Assembly (NCBI GenBank): GCA_964610045.1
Contig: CAZSUN010000010.1
Span: 1-64,000, forward strand
Origin: JACCYX01 sp964610045
GTDB taxonomy: Bacteria; Chloroflexota; Chloroflexia; Thermomicrobiales; UBA6265
Direction: 5' to 3'
DNA length: 64,000 nt
Each line of letters begins with the position of its first letter. Position 1 is the stretch's first letter. Shown here one piece after another: positions 53,121 through 62,268 of this stretch. The translations under genes were made by a program, and so were the position numbers. The notes under the pieces were generated by a model, which was not told the origin of the DNA, did not search any database, and worked only from the letters and a program-made list of their open reading frames with translations.

Positions 53121-54116
53121 ATGTTGGCGTTATCCCGTCGAGATATTCGTGAATTGGTGCCGATTGGCAAGGCGATCGACCTCGTGACCACCGCGTTCCA
53201 GGACCTTTCGGCGGGCCGGGCGATCTCGCCGCTTCGAACCGGGCTGGCCGTGCAGCCGGACCGGGCAACCACCCTGGTGATGCCCGCGTACGTACCCACG
53301 GCGCACGCGCTTGGCCTCAAGGTCGTGTCGGTGTTCCGGGACAATCCGCAACGCGGCCTGCCGACGATTACCTCGATGGTCTGCCTCGTCGACGATACCA
53401 CCGGACAACCCCTTGCCATCCTGGAGGGCGCGTACCTTACCGCCTTGCGCACGGGCGCGGTATCGGGCTCGGCGACCCGGTTGCTCGCTCGCGACGATGC
53501 AGCGACGCTGCTCGTGATCGGTTCCGGCGCGCAGGCGTTGACCCAGGCTGCGGCAGTCTCCGCTGTCCGGGACCTCGATCGAATCATTGTGGCGGGTCGG
53601 TCCGAGGAGGGATTGGCCCGCTTTCGCGCCCGGTGCGAGGCAGATTGGCCGGAACTCGTCGATCGGCTCGAAACCACCACCGATATCGCTTCGGGCGTTC
53701 GGCAGGCCGCCATCATCTGCGCCGCCACCTCGTCGTCCACACCGGTGTTCGACGACGACGATGTGCAGCCGGGTACGCACATCAACGGCGTCGGTTCCTT
53801 CACTCCGGCAATGCAGGAAGTGCCCGCCGCCACTGTCCGGCGAGCGGTGGTGGTGGTCGATCAGGTCGAGGCGGCGCTGGAGGAAGCTGGCGACCTGATC
53901 ATTCCGCTCCGGGATGGCCTGATCGATGAATCCCACCTGGCTCGCGAGCTTGGCCACCTGGCGTTGGGAGACGTGGTGGGCCGGACCAATGCGGATGAGG
54001 TGACGTTCTTCAAGAGCGTCGGCAATGCGGTCCAGGATATGGCGGTGGCAAGATTCGCGTACAACGAGGCGGTTCGTCGCGGCATCGGCCAGCAAGTCAA
54101 CCTGTTGGCTGAATAG
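53121..54116 (+). CDS. Ornithine cyclodeaminase / mu-crystallin family protein
   Basis: NAD(P)-dependent dehydrogenase/cyclodeaminase of 331 residues. The substrate-binding Lys lies in LGLKVVSVFRDN, RTGAVSGSATRLLAR marks the hinge, the Rossmann motif is VIGSGAQALTQ, and the Asp-rich segment VFDDDDVQPGTHINGVGS follows. Members include ornithine cyclodeaminase, ketimine reductase and alanine dehydrogenase forms, so the reaction is uncertain. ATG at 53121 has GGAAAGG upstream. It appears to stand alone, followed by the nested inverted-repeat element. Confidence 0.9.
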   Translation: MLALSRRDIRELVPIGKAIDLVTTAFQDLSAGRAISPLRTGLAVQPDRATTLVMPAYVPTAHALGLKVVSVFRDNPQRGLPTITSMVCLVDDTTGQPLAILEGAYLTALRTGAVSGSATRLLARDDAATLLVIGSGAQALTQAAAVSAVRDLDRIIVAGRSEEGLARFRARCEADWPELVDRLETTTDIASGVRQAAIICAATSSSTPVFDDDDVQPGTHINGVGSFTPAMQEVPAATVRRAVVVVDQVEAALEEAGDLIIPLRDGLIDESHLARELGHLALGDVVGRTNADEVTFFKSVGNAVQDMAVARFAYNEAVRRGIGQQVNLLAE

Positions 54117-54205
54117 GCGGGGCGCCTTCCCGGCGGTCGCTTCGCCGCCCGTTTCGTCCGTAGCGGCGATCCCCCGTGAACGCCCATGTTCGAACGCGGT
54201 ACGAG

Positions 54206-54376
54206 GGTAGGGAAGACCTTCCGCGCCGCCTCATCCAGCCGGTGGAGTCTTGTTCGCCTGGCGGCGCGGTAATGGTCTTCCTCATTCTCGGAGGACGTGC
54301 AACGAGGAAGACCATTCCCGGCGCAGGGGAAATTTGGTCTGGGTGGTTGCGTGTGCGCCGGAAGGACTTCCCTACC
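54206..54376. repeat. Nested inverted-repeat element able to form a branched fold
   Basis: Outer arms of 18 bp (54206-54223 and 54359-54376) match at 17 of 18 positions. Inside, a perfect 13-bp hairpin (54271-54283 with 54304-54316) is flanked by two smaller ones: cgccgcc/ggcggcg on its left and gcgca/tgcgc on its right. The whole 171-nt unit could fold as a closed stem with three branches. It lies in the convergent 405-bp space between two genes. Candidates are a non-autonomous mobile palindrome (MITE-like) or a structured RNA. No transposase lies nearby. Confidence 0.6.
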
Positions 54377-54522
54377 GCTGGCGACGGTGCATGGTGAGCA
54401 ACCGGAAACTACGGAATGCCGGGTTTGCACATATTCCGGGTGATCCATGTGGTTCGACGTCGGAGGGCGCACCCGGTGGTCCGCCCTCCGATTGACACGC
54501 GTTTGTACATCCGGGGTTGGTC

Positions 54523-55827
54523 CTACACGTACTCCGGCAGGTAGTCGCCATGGGCGTCGATCAGATCGTCCACCAGGTGCCAGATCTGGTCGAGCGACAA
54601 CTCGGCCGCGGTGTGTGGGTCCAGCATTGCCGCGTGGTAGATATGTTCCCGCTTACCGGTGAGGGCGGCCTCGACCGTGAGGGCCTGCACATTGATGTTG
54701 GTTTGCATCATGGCGGCGAGGTGTGGCGGCAGGGCGCCGAACGCGACCGGCTGGATGCCGTTCCGGTCGATCAGGCAGGCGACCTCCACGCAGCAGCCGG
54801 CTGGCAGGTTGTCGATCAGGCCGTGGTTCGGGACGTTGCCATAGATGACCTGCGGTGCGCCGGTTACGCGGCCGAGCATGATTTGGGATGCATATTCGTG
54901 GCTGCGGGTGTGCTGAATCGGCGCATCGCCCTCGTACTCCGAACGCATGGACTCCCAGCGGGCGATCTGGTTTTCGCAGCGGCGGGGGTATTCGTCCAGC
55001 GGGATGTTGAACTCGTCGATCAGGTCCGGGCGATCCCGCTTGATGAACCAGGGCACGTACTCCGAGAAGTGCTCGCTCGACTCGGTGACGAAGTAGCCGG
55101 TGCGCTTGAAGATCTCGTACCGGACGCGGTTGTGCTCCGGCTGGCGACCCTCATCCAGGACTTTCCGGATTTCCGGGTAGAGATCCTCGCCGTCCCGTTC
55201 AAAGGTCTGGTAGAACGCCATGTGGTTGATACCGGCGCAGGTGTAGTTGATGTCCTCGAACGGCACCCCGATGTCTTTCGCCAGTTCGCCCGCAGTGCCC
55301 TGGACGCTGTGGCAGAGACCGACCGTCTGGATCGAACCTGCTGCCCGGCTGATCGCCCAGCAGTTCATCGCCATCGGATTCACGTAGTTAAGGTAGAGGG
55401 CGTCGGGGCAGAGTTCCTCCATGTCCTTCGCCACCTCGACGAGCACCGGGATGGTCCGGAGACCCCGCATGATGCCGCCGATGCCGAGGGTGTCGGCGAT
55501 GGTCTGGCGCAAGCCGTACTTCTTCGGAATTTCGAAATCGATGACCGTGCTCGGTCGGTAGCCGCCGACCTGGATCATCGTAATCACGAAATCGGCTCCG
55601 GCCAGCGCCTCGCGCCGGTCCATCGTCGGCTCGATGGCGGTGGGCGCCCCGGCGGACGATACGAGTTTGTTGGCGACGATCGTGGAGGTGGCAAGGCGTT
55701 CGGCGTCGATGTCGTACAGCGCGATGGTGGAGTCGGCGAGTTCGGGATAGCTGACGACATCGCCGATGATGTTCTTGGCGAAGACCGTGCTGCCGGCGCC
55801 GACGATGGCGATCCTGGGTCGTGGCAT
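54523..55827 (-). CDS. Family 4 glycoside hydrolase (alpha-galactosidase/alpha-glucosidase-like)
   Basis: Cytoplasmic NAD+ and Mn2+-dependent glycosidase of 434 residues that acts by oxidation and elimination at the sugar 3- and 2-positions. The NAD site is GAGSTVF, and LNYVNPMAMNCW follows. Metal ligands lie in CHSVQG (Cys) and AGINHMAFYQ (His). The sequence is closer to MelA-type alpha-galactosidases than to phospho-glucosidases; the sugar is inferred only. It is the last gene of the minus-strand locus, after two sulfatases, and would cut the desulfated oligosaccharide. ATG at 55827 has AGGAGA about 10 nt upstream. Confidence 0.92.
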   Translation of the reverse strand: MPRPRIAIVGAGSTVFAKNIIGDVVSYPELADSTIALYDIDAERLATSTIVANKLVSSAGAPTAIEPTMDRREALAGADFVITMIQVGGYRPSTVIDFEIPKKYGLRQTIADTLGIGGIMRGLRTIPVLVEVAKDMEELCPDALYLNYVNPMAMNCWAISRAAGSIQTVGLCHSVQGTAGELAKDIGVPFEDINYTCAGINHMAFYQTFERDGEDLYPEIRKVLDEGRQPEHNRVRYEIFKRTGYFVTESSEHFSEYVPWFIKRDRPDLIDEFNIPLDEYPRRCENQIARWESMRSEYEGDAPIQHTRSHEYASQIMLGRVTGAPQVIYGNVPNHGLIDNLPAGCCVEVACLIDRNGIQPVAFGALPPHLAAMMQTNINVQALTVEAALTGKREHIYHAAMLDPHTAAELSLDQIWHLVDDLIDAHGDYLPEYV

Positions 55828-55931
55828 GGTGAGGGTGTCTCCTGCGTATCCCAGCCAGACTCCTGGCTGCCCGTTGCGCGCGATCCTACCCGTTCTTCGG
55901 AGTGCTGGATAGTCTCAGATTCGCCGCCGAT

Positions 55932-57278
55932 TTATGCCCGCAACTCGGCGGCGGTGAGATACGCCTGCCCGGACGGGATGGTTGGGGCAGGCACGATCGT
56001 CGCCGCTTCCTCGCCGGCCTCGACCATCCGTGCCACGAGGCGGGCGGAGAGTTGATCGGAGAGTTCCCGGTAGGCCGCCCTGCCCACCAGGTTGTTCAAC
56101 TCGTAGGGATCGACCTCCAGATCGTAGAGATACGCCTCATGGTACGTATCGGACCCTGGCGCGGCGTTCCCGTCCATGTCCGGCACCGTCACCGCGTACT
56201 TCCAGCGATGTGTCCGGATCGCCCGCCCGACTTCCGCCTCGCTGATCTGGACGAAGACCTCCCGCTGCCAGTCGCTGGGATTGGGACCGCGCACCAGCGG
56301 CAGGATCGATCGTCCCTGCATCTCCCCCGGCACCGGGATTCCCGCCGCGTCGAGCAGGGTCGGCGGCAGGTCTATCAGGCTGACCAGGCCGCCGACCTGG
56401 CCACCTCCCTCGAACCCTGGCCCGGTGAACACCGTCGGCACTCGCACCGACGCCTCGTGACAAGACCGCTTGTACTCCGTATTCCTCGTCTTGAAGTGGC
56501 AGCCATGGTCGGACGTGAACAGGACGATGGTGTTGTCCAGCAGGTCCATGCTCTTCAGCGCATCGAGCAATCGCCCGTACGCCTCGTCGAGTCGTTTGAT
56601 CATGCCCCAGTACCCGGCCAGGTGCTGCTGCGACGACCCGCCGAGGTTGAGCAGGTCGGGAGGCGTCCAGCGCCCCTCGTAGCGTTGGCGGTATCCGTCG
56701 GGCGCCGGGTAATCATCGAGCCGGTTCTGGTGGTGTGGCTCCAGATACGAGCAGAAGAGGAAGAACGGTTCGTCGCGATGGTCGCTCACGTACCGGATGG
56801 CCGCATCGGTTTGCGCGTCGACCCGGTAGCCGGGAAGCGTCACCTCCTTCTCATTGTTGTCGTACACCGTCATGCGGTACGGCTCCGACGTGAACTCCAG
56901 TGTGTTGGCCGCCAGCCACGTTTGATAGCCACCGCGTTCTCCCTCCGGGACGGGATCGTGGGAGGCGAGGTGCCACTTGCCGATGTAGCCGGTGTGGTAC
57001 CCGGCGTCGTTGAACCAGTCGGCCAGCGTCCTCTGCCCCTCGGGCAGCGGAATCGAGTTCCGGTAGCATCCGGTCGTGGTGGGATACAGCCCGGTCTGCA
57101 ACGCCGACCGGGCCGGACCGCAGACCGGCTGGCAGGTGATCGAGTTGGCGACGTGCGTTCCCTCGCGTGCGATCCGGTCGAGGTTGGGCGTCAGGTCGAG
57201 TGGGTTACCGTGCAACCCCATCGAATCCCAGCGTTGCTGATCGGTGAAGAACACGATGACATTCGGCGAATCGGACAT
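55932..57278 (-). CDS. Sulfatase (arylsulfatase/alkaline-phosphatase superfamily)
   Basis: Sulfate-ester hydrolase of 448 residues. The N-terminal metal Asp lies in FFTDQQRWD, and the formylglycine motif is CGPARSALQTG (C-x-P-x-R). Later metal residues lie in FTSDHGCHFK. No signal peptide is seen, which suggests that sulfated sugars are cleaved inside the cell after uptake. Conversion of the Cys to formylglycine would need a generating enzyme encoded elsewhere. It lies 53 bp downstream of a second sulfatase and 104 bp before the GH4 gene, all on one strand. Glycan-type sulfatase is inferred from context. Confidence 0.92.
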   Translation of the reverse strand: MSDSPNVIVFFTDQQRWDSMGLHGNPLDLTPNLDRIAREGTHVANSITCQPVCGPARSALQTGLYPTTTGCYRNSIPLPEGQRTLADWFNDAGYHTGYIGKWHLASHDPVPEGERGGYQTWLAANTLEFTSEPYRMTVYDNNEKEVTLPGYRVDAQTDAAIRYVSDHRDEPFFLFCSYLEPHHQNRLDDYPAPDGYRQRYEGRWTPPDLLNLGGSSQQHLAGYWGMIKRLDEAYGRLLDALKSMDLLDNTIVLFTSDHGCHFKTRNTEYKRSCHEASVRVPTVFTGPGFEGGGQVGGLVSLIDLPPTLLDAAGIPVPGEMQGRSILPLVRGPNPSDWQREVFVQISEAEVGRAIRTHRWKYAVTVPDMDGNAAPGSDTYHEAYLYDLEVDPYELNNLVGRAAYRELSDQLSARLVARMVEAGEEAATIVPAPTIPSGQAYLTAAELRA

Positions 57279-57330
57279 GCCGCGTTGCTGCTCCTCTGGG
57301 TAACGGGTGCTACGACGGGTGACATGTGCG

Positions 57331-58683
57331 TCATCCGACCCCGGCGGCGGCGAGTCCCGCCAAGAGTTCCTGCTCGCGGGCGTTGGCCAGCTGGAAGACC
57401 TCCTCCGGGTCGCACCAGGTTCGCAGCGCGGCGTCGAGCCGGACGACGACGTCGGGCCGGAGTTCGTGGCAGTTCGACAATTCGCCTGGATCGTCCTCCA
57501 GGTTGAAGAGCTGGTGCGGCGCCCGCTCGTGATGGAGCAGTTTCCACGGTCCTTCGCGTACCAGCAAGGTACCGCCCCGCGTTCCGTGACCGTGGTACTC
57601 CGTCACGATCGAACGCGTGTCGGAGTCCAGGGGAAGGTCCTGCAACGGAACGCCCCACCAGTTGTTCGGGCGTTGGCAGCCGGTCGCCCGGAAGAGTGAC
57701 GCCTGCAGGTCGTAGAGCGTGACCGGGGTGCTGGATCGAACTCCTGCGGCAAAGCCGGGGCCGGCTGCGATCAGCGGGACGCGGGCGGAATCCTCGTACA
57801 TCGAGCACTTCCACCACATGTCGAAGGTGCCGAGCATCTCGCCATGGTCGGAGGTGTAAACCACGATGGTGTCGTCGGCCGCCCCGGACCGATCGAGGGC
57901 ATCCAGCAACCGGCCGAGCTGCTGGTCGACGTAATCAACGCATGCCCAATACCCCTGACGCAGCCCCTGGATCTGGTAGTCCGAGAACGTCCCGGTCTGG
58001 AAGTGGTGGCGAAGGTCGAGCGCGTATGGGTGCTGGGCGGATTCCACATCGCCGCGCACGCTTGGAAGGTCCGCGTAGCCGGCGTATTTCTCCCAGAGTT
58101 CCGGACTCGCGTAGTGCGGGAAATGCGGGGCGACGATGTTGACGGTCAGCGTCCAGGGCGTTGTCACTGTGGGGGCGACCTGGTCGAGCCAGCCGACTGC
58201 GGCATCGATGATCTTCGTGTCGCTGGCGAACGCATGGTCCCGTGGACCGAACTGGTTGGCGCGACCGGGACCGTCCTCCCGGATCGTCAGCGGATCGCGC
58301 CGGAAGTTCGTATCTCCGGGCATCTTCCGGTCGCCGGCCAGGAGTGCCGCGCTGAACCCGAGCCGGTCGGTGTTCGTGTAAACGTCGGTCTTGCCCACCG
58401 TCACCGTCTGGATCCCTTGCGCGGCAAGGACCCCTCCGTACGACGGCAGGTCTCGATACTCGAGCACGCAGTTGTTGATCACGCCGGTCCGGTGGACCGG
58501 CAGTCCCGAGAGGAAGGACGACCGCGACGGGGCACAGAGCGGGGAAGGGCAGTAGGCCGCGTCGAAAATGGTGCCTCGCTCTGCCAGCCGGGTCATGTTC
58601 GGCGTATCGACGAATGGGTGCCCGTACGGTACAGCAACGTGGGCATTGTGCTCGTCCGACATCAGGATCAGAACATTCGTCAT
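57331..58683 (-). CDS. Second sulfatase of the locus
   Basis: A 450-residue sulfatase, distinct from its neighbour. The metal Asp pair lies in MSDEHNAH, the formylglycine motif is CAPSRSSFLSG (C-x-P-S-R, the canonical form), and the late metal motif is YTSDHGEMLG. No signal peptide is visible, so it is likely cytoplasmic. ATG at 58683 overlaps the stop of the upstream ABC permease by 4 bp (ATGA). This ties it directly to the transporter, an unusually close pairing that suggests the imported sugar carries sulfate. The open frame extends to 59427 opposite the permease but has no family sequence there. Confidence 0.93.
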   Translation of the reverse strand: MTNVLILMSDEHNAHVAVPYGHPFVDTPNMTRLAERGTIFDAAYCPSPLCAPSRSSFLSGLPVHRTGVINNCVLEYRDLPSYGGVLAAQGIQTVTVGKTDVYTNTDRLGFSAALLAGDRKMPGDTNFRRDPLTIREDGPGRANQFGPRDHAFASDTKIIDAAVGWLDQVAPTVTTPWTLTVNIVAPHFPHYASPELWEKYAGYADLPSVRGDVESAQHPYALDLRHHFQTGTFSDYQIQGLRQGYWACVDYVDQQLGRLLDALDRSGAADDTIVVYTSDHGEMLGTFDMWWKCSMYEDSARVPLIAAGPGFAAGVRSSTPVTLYDLQASLFRATGCQRPNNWWGVPLQDLPLDSDTRSIVTEYHGHGTRGGTLLVREGPWKLLHHERAPHQLFNLEDDPGELSNCHELRPDVVVRLDAALRTWCDPEEVFQLANAREQELLAGLAAAGVG

Positions 58684-59564
58684 GCTTTGACCGCTCCTGC
58701 GATTCCTTCGACGAAATAGCGTTGCAGTACCAGGAAAATAATCACGATCGGCGCCAGGCTGATCGTCGCTGCTGCTGCCATCCCCGACCAGTCCGTGAAG
58801 AACTGACCCTTGAATGCGTAGATGCCAACCGCGAGCGTTCGCAGGTCTGGACGTGAGAGGGTCAGGACTAACGGCTGCAGGAAGGCGTTCCAGCTGTTCA
58901 TGAATTGCAGGATGATCGTGGTCGCGATCACCGGTTTCGCCAGCGGCAGCATGATCTGCCAGAACACCCGGAAGAATCCTGCCCCATCGATCACGGCGGC
59001 TTCCTCGAGTTCCTTCGGCAGCTGTGCGAAGTACCCGGCGAACAGCAGGACCAGCACCACATTGGCGCCACCCGACTGGGCCAGCGTCACGCCAAGCAGC
59101 GAGTTGGCGAGCCCCAGTTTGGTCACCAGCTCGAAGATCGGGATGATGGTGTACCCCTCGGGCAGGAAGAAGGTCAGCGCGAAGAGCGCGATCAGGAGCT
59201 TCTTGCCGGGGAATTGGTACCGTCCCAGGACATAGCCGATCATCGAGACCGAGACCAGTACCAGGGCGATCGATCCCACCGTCACGATCGTGGTGTTGAG
59301 GAAGTACTGGCCGATCCGGGCATCGGTCCAGGCCCGCGAGAAGTTCCCGAACTGCGGATCGTCCGGAATCAGGTCGAGACCCGAGAAGATCTCCTGGTTG
59401 GTCTTGAACCCGGCGCTCACCATCCACAGGAATGGGTAGATCCAGCCGAATCCCAGCGGCAAGAGGATTGCGGTGGTGATGATTGCCCGGATCCGGGGCA
59501 TCCGGAACCGGCGACGCGGTCGCGGTGCGGGTTCGGATACGGATGACGGAACGGTCGTTGCCAT
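58680..59564 (-). CDS. Carbohydrate ABC transporter permease (MalG-like)
   Basis: Membrane subunit of 294 residues with six helices. The ATPase-docking loop reads ELEEAAVIDGAGFFRVFWQI, with IMLPLAKPV after it, as in MalG-type (CUT1) permeases. A basic N-terminus (RPRRRFRMPRIR) precedes the first helix. ATG at 59564 has GGGAGG 5 nt upstream and lies 10 bp after the partner permease. Its stop overlaps the sulfatase start. No ATP-binding subunit is encoded here, so a shared MsmK/UgpC-type ATPase elsewhere must serve it. Confidence 0.92.
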   Translation of the reverse strand: MATTVPSSVSEPAPRPRRRFRMPRIRAIITTAILLPLGFGWIYPFLWMVSAGFKTNQEIFSGLDLIPDDPQFGNFSRAWTDARIGQYFLNTTIVTVGSIALVLVSVSMIGYVLGRYQFPGKKLLIALFALTFFLPEGYTIIPIFELVTKLGLANSLLGVTLAQSGGANVVLVLLFAGYFAQLPKELEEAAVIDGAGFFRVFWQIMLPLAKPVIATTIILQFMNSWNAFLQPLVLTLSRPDLRTLAVGIYAFKGQFFTDWSGMAAAATISLAPIVIIFLVLQRYFVEGIAGAVKA

Positions 59565-59574
59565 GGTCGCCTCC

Positions 59575-60552
59575 CTATCCCTGTCGCAACTGGCTGCGGG
59601 CCGCGGCTGCCTTGCGCAGACCCCACGCCTGGATCAGCGAGAGGCCGATCACGGTGATCCCGAAGAAGAGCGCCGCTGCCGAGGCGAAGCCGAGTCGTGG
59701 AAGACCGGTGTTGCCGAAAGCGTTGCGGTAGATGTAGACCTCCATGACCTCACTGGAGAAATACGGACCGCCGCCGGTCATGGTCTGGACCAGGCCGAAC
59801 ACATTGAGCGATCCGACGATCGTGATCAGGACGATCACCATGGCGAACGGGGCGATCATCGGCAGGGTGATGTCCTTGTGCAGCGAGAGCCTGCCGGCGC
59901 CGTCGATCCGGGCCGCCTCGTACAGGTCCTGGGGCACCACTTGGAGCGCCGCCAGCCAGTAGATCATCGTGATGCCGAACCACTTCCAGATCCAGACCGC
60001 GGCCACCGTCCAGAGCGCGGTATCCGGATCGCCCAGGAAATCGACCGGCCGGTCGATCAGGTTGGTCTGCAGGAGGACCTTGTTGATCGGTCCGTTGAAG
60101 GGGCTGAAGATGAAGGACATCACGATCCCGATGATCGCCGCGCTGGTCACCACCGGCAGGAAGAAGACGGTGCGGAAGAACGTTCCCAGCTTGTACGAGG
60201 AGTCGTTGAGGACCAGTGCCACGATGAACGCCAGTACGACCTGGATCGGGACGGCGACGATCATGAACAGGAACGACCGCTTGTAGGCGTTCCAGAAGAA
60301 CGCGTCGTGGATCACCAGGCGGAAGTTGTCCAGCCCTGCCCATTCGCGATCGCCAAGGAATCCCGACCAGTCCAGGAAGGCGAAGTACCACGACATCACC
60401 GCCGGGTAGAACGTGAACAGGGCTGCCAGTACCAGGTTCGGCAGCATGAAGAGATAGCACCAGCGGGCGGTCCACAACCGCCGGCCGAGCGACCTCGACT
60501 GGGGGACCGCTCGGCCGCTGGCTGGGGGGAGCTGGTTGGTTGCGATCGCCAT
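59575..60552 (-). CDS. Carbohydrate ABC transporter permease (MalF-like)
   Basis: The other membrane subunit of the CUT1 importer, 325 residues. Helices begin at YLFMLPNLVLAALFTFYPAV, and the docking loop is LYEAARIDGAGRLSLHKDIT, with LPMIAPF after it. ATG at 60552 is chosen since family sequence starts there; GGGGAG lies 12 nt upstream, and the frame is open to 60702 without family sequence. It lies 73 bp downstream of the binding-protein gene, across a stem-loop that could reduce readthrough or stabilise the upstream message. Confidence 0.92.
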   Translation of the reverse strand: MAIATNQLPPASGRAVPQSRSLGRRLWTARWCYLFMLPNLVLAALFTFYPAVMSWYFAFLDWSGFLGDREWAGLDNFRLVIHDAFFWNAYKRSFLFMIVAVPIQVVLAFIVALVLNDSSYKLGTFFRTVFFLPVVTSAAIIGIVMSFIFSPFNGPINKVLLQTNLIDRPVDFLGDPDTALWTVAAVWIWKWFGITMIYWLAALQVVPQDLYEAARIDGAGRLSLHKDITLPMIAPFAMVIVLITIVGSLNVFGLVQTMTGGGPYFSSEVMEVYIYRNAFGNTGLPRLGFASAAALFFGITVIGLSLIQAWGLRKAAAARSQLRQG

Positions 60553-60575
60553 ACGGGTTCGTTTCTCCCCGCAGC

Positions 60576-60602
60576 AAGGTGCCCGGTCATCCCGGGCACC
60601 TT
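60576..60602 (-). promoter_or_regulatory. Intergenic stem-loop between binding protein and permeases
   Basis: A perfect 11-bp stem (60576-60586 with 60592-60602) closes a 5-nt loop, without a T-run. In sugar ABC operons such stems often stabilise the binding-protein message and set its excess over the permeases. Confidence 0.6.
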
Positions 60603-60625
60603 GTCGAGCGCCGTTCCCGGCGTGA

Positions 60626-62167
60626 CTAGCGGCTTTCGGTCGTGTACTCGGCGTTCGGATCCCAATCGGCGAACACGAAGTCGTCGCGGGAAACCTGTGC
60701 ACCCTTCTCCTGGGCGGCCGCGATCGACCGCTCCAGCTCGGCGGTGGCCCGGCTCTGGATGTCTTCCATCGCCGCCCGGATATCGCTCACCTGGCCGGTG
60801 ATGATGCCCTGGCACAGCACGCCGAGATCCGGCTGGAGCGGCTGGCGCTCCGCGGCGACGGCCGCGATCTCCGGATTGCGGATTGCAACCATTGGGCCGA
60901 GCCGCAACTGCTCGTCGTAGAGCGCGAGCGCGGTGCTGGCAACCGGGTCGAGATCGACGCTGGCCTGGGCGATCTCGACCGCCTCCGGCAGCATCGCCCG
61001 CAGGTTGCCGCCGGTCGCGGCCATGATCGCCACCTGGCCTTCGACGCTGCCGATGTAGGCGAACATGTCGCCGGCCACCTGCTTGTAGTCGCTGTTCGCG
61101 TAGACCCAGAGCTGGTTGGCCCCGGTCTCCTCGTAGGTCATCGGTACCACGACATCGCCGTTCGGCACCGGCTGGCTGGAGAGCGAGAACCGGAAGTCCG
61201 GTGCGTCGCGTTGCCACTGCGGGATGATCCACGGCCCGCCAAGGATCATTCCGGCGATCCCGTTCGGGAACTGGGCTCGTGCCTCCGCCTCGTTGAGCGA
61301 CATCGCGCCGGGGAAGACGCTGCCGTCGGTGTGAAGCGCCAGCAGGAGTTCCACCGCGGCGATGTACTCGTCGCTTGTGTAGACGAACTCGCCGGTGCGC
61401 CAGTCGATGTCCTGGAAACCGGCACCGGACCCTGCCGAGGCGCCCGCCATCCGCGCCAGGTTCCGCACGAAGTCGCCGAACTGGTCGGTCGACTTGCCGC
61501 CCATGATGATGCCGAAGTACTGCCCCTGGCCCTGTTCCGTCACCTTCCGGCAGGCTTCGCGGAATTCGTCCCAGGTCAGGCGCTGGCTCGTGAGATCGTA
61601 TCCCGCCTGCTCCATGAGGTCGGAATTGGCGAACGTCATCGTCCAGTAGCGCTTGCTCGACGTCTGTGGGAAGGTGTAGGTCTTGCCGTCGAAGACATGC
61701 ACGCCGTCCATGAACGACCCGACCGGGAAGCGGGCCTTCCACTCGGCGAAGTTCGGGACGATGTCGTCCAGCGGCGCCACCCACCCTTCGGCCACCGCCT
61801 GGGACGATGTCACGTCCTGGGGCATGGCGAAGATGTCGTGGGCGTCACCGCTCTGGATGCCGATCGGCACGATCTGGTTGATCTCGGTCCAGGGGAGTGG
61901 ATCGTACTGGATCGTGATGTTGGGGTGGGCCTCCATGTAGGCGGCGTGGAACTCGTTGTAGAACAGGGCCTTCAGGTCGCCGCTGTCGATCCACCGAAAC
62001 GTAATGTCGTCGGTTGGCAGCTCGACCCCGTTGTCGGGAATGACGATCGTGCCCGGGGCCGGACTGGCCTCCTGTGCCCAGGTGGTGGCGAACCTGGACC
62101 CCGCCAGGGCGGCTCCTGCGGCAGCGCCTGTGCGAAGGACGTGGCGTCGAGTCATCGGTCGAAACAT
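60626..62167 (-). CDS. Tat-exported extracellular solute-binding protein
   Basis: Sugar-binding component of the importer, 513 residues, family 1-type fold. The N-terminus carries a twin-arginine signal (MTRRHVLRTGAAAGAALAG), so it is exported folded by Tat. No lipobox Cys is seen, so its attachment is unclear. The binding fold begins at DDITFRWIDSGDLKALF and contains the family phrase FPNGIAGMILGGPWI. ATG at 62167 has GGGGA 7 nt upstream; the open frame to 62272 overlaps the regulator's end. It is the first gene after the regulator in the sulfated-sugar locus. The ligand is unknown. Confidence 0.9.
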   Translation of the reverse strand: MFRPMTRRHVLRTGAAAGAALAGSRFATTWAQEASPAPGTIVIPDNGVELPTDDITFRWIDSGDLKALFYNEFHAAYMEAHPNITIQYDPLPWTEINQIVPIGIQSGDAHDIFAMPQDVTSSQAVAEGWVAPLDDIVPNFAEWKARFPVGSFMDGVHVFDGKTYTFPQTSSKRYWTMTFANSDLMEQAGYDLTSQRLTWDEFREACRKVTEQGQGQYFGIIMGGKSTDQFGDFVRNLARMAGASAGSGAGFQDIDWRTGEFVYTSDEYIAAVELLLALHTDGSVFPGAMSLNEAEARAQFPNGIAGMILGGPWIIPQWQRDAPDFRFSLSSQPVPNGDVVVPMTYEETGANQLWVYANSDYKQVAGDMFAYIGSVEGQVAIMAATGGNLRAMLPEAVEIAQASVDLDPVASTALALYDEQLRLGPMVAIRNPEIAAVAAERQPLQPDLGVLCQGIITGQVSDIRAAMEDIQSRATAELERSIAAAQEKGAQVSRDDFVFADWDPNAEYTTESR

Positions 62168-62268
62168 TGTGGGTTCCCCTGTTGCGTGCCGCGGAAGGTT
62201 GCCGCGGGAACGGGCCGGTCGGTCGCCGGGATGGGTCGAGAGATCCGGGTTGGACGATCGAATAGGTG

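Noticed and set aside
54097..54315. Small frames across the nested inverted-repeat element
   Set aside because: The element is palindromic, so it opens frames on both strands. None has a ribosome site or known motif.
58684..59427. Extension of the second sulfatase upstream to 59427
   Set aside because: The extra 248 codons overlap the MalG-like permease in another frame and are Arg/Pro-rich. The family start MTNVLILMSDEH lies at 58683.
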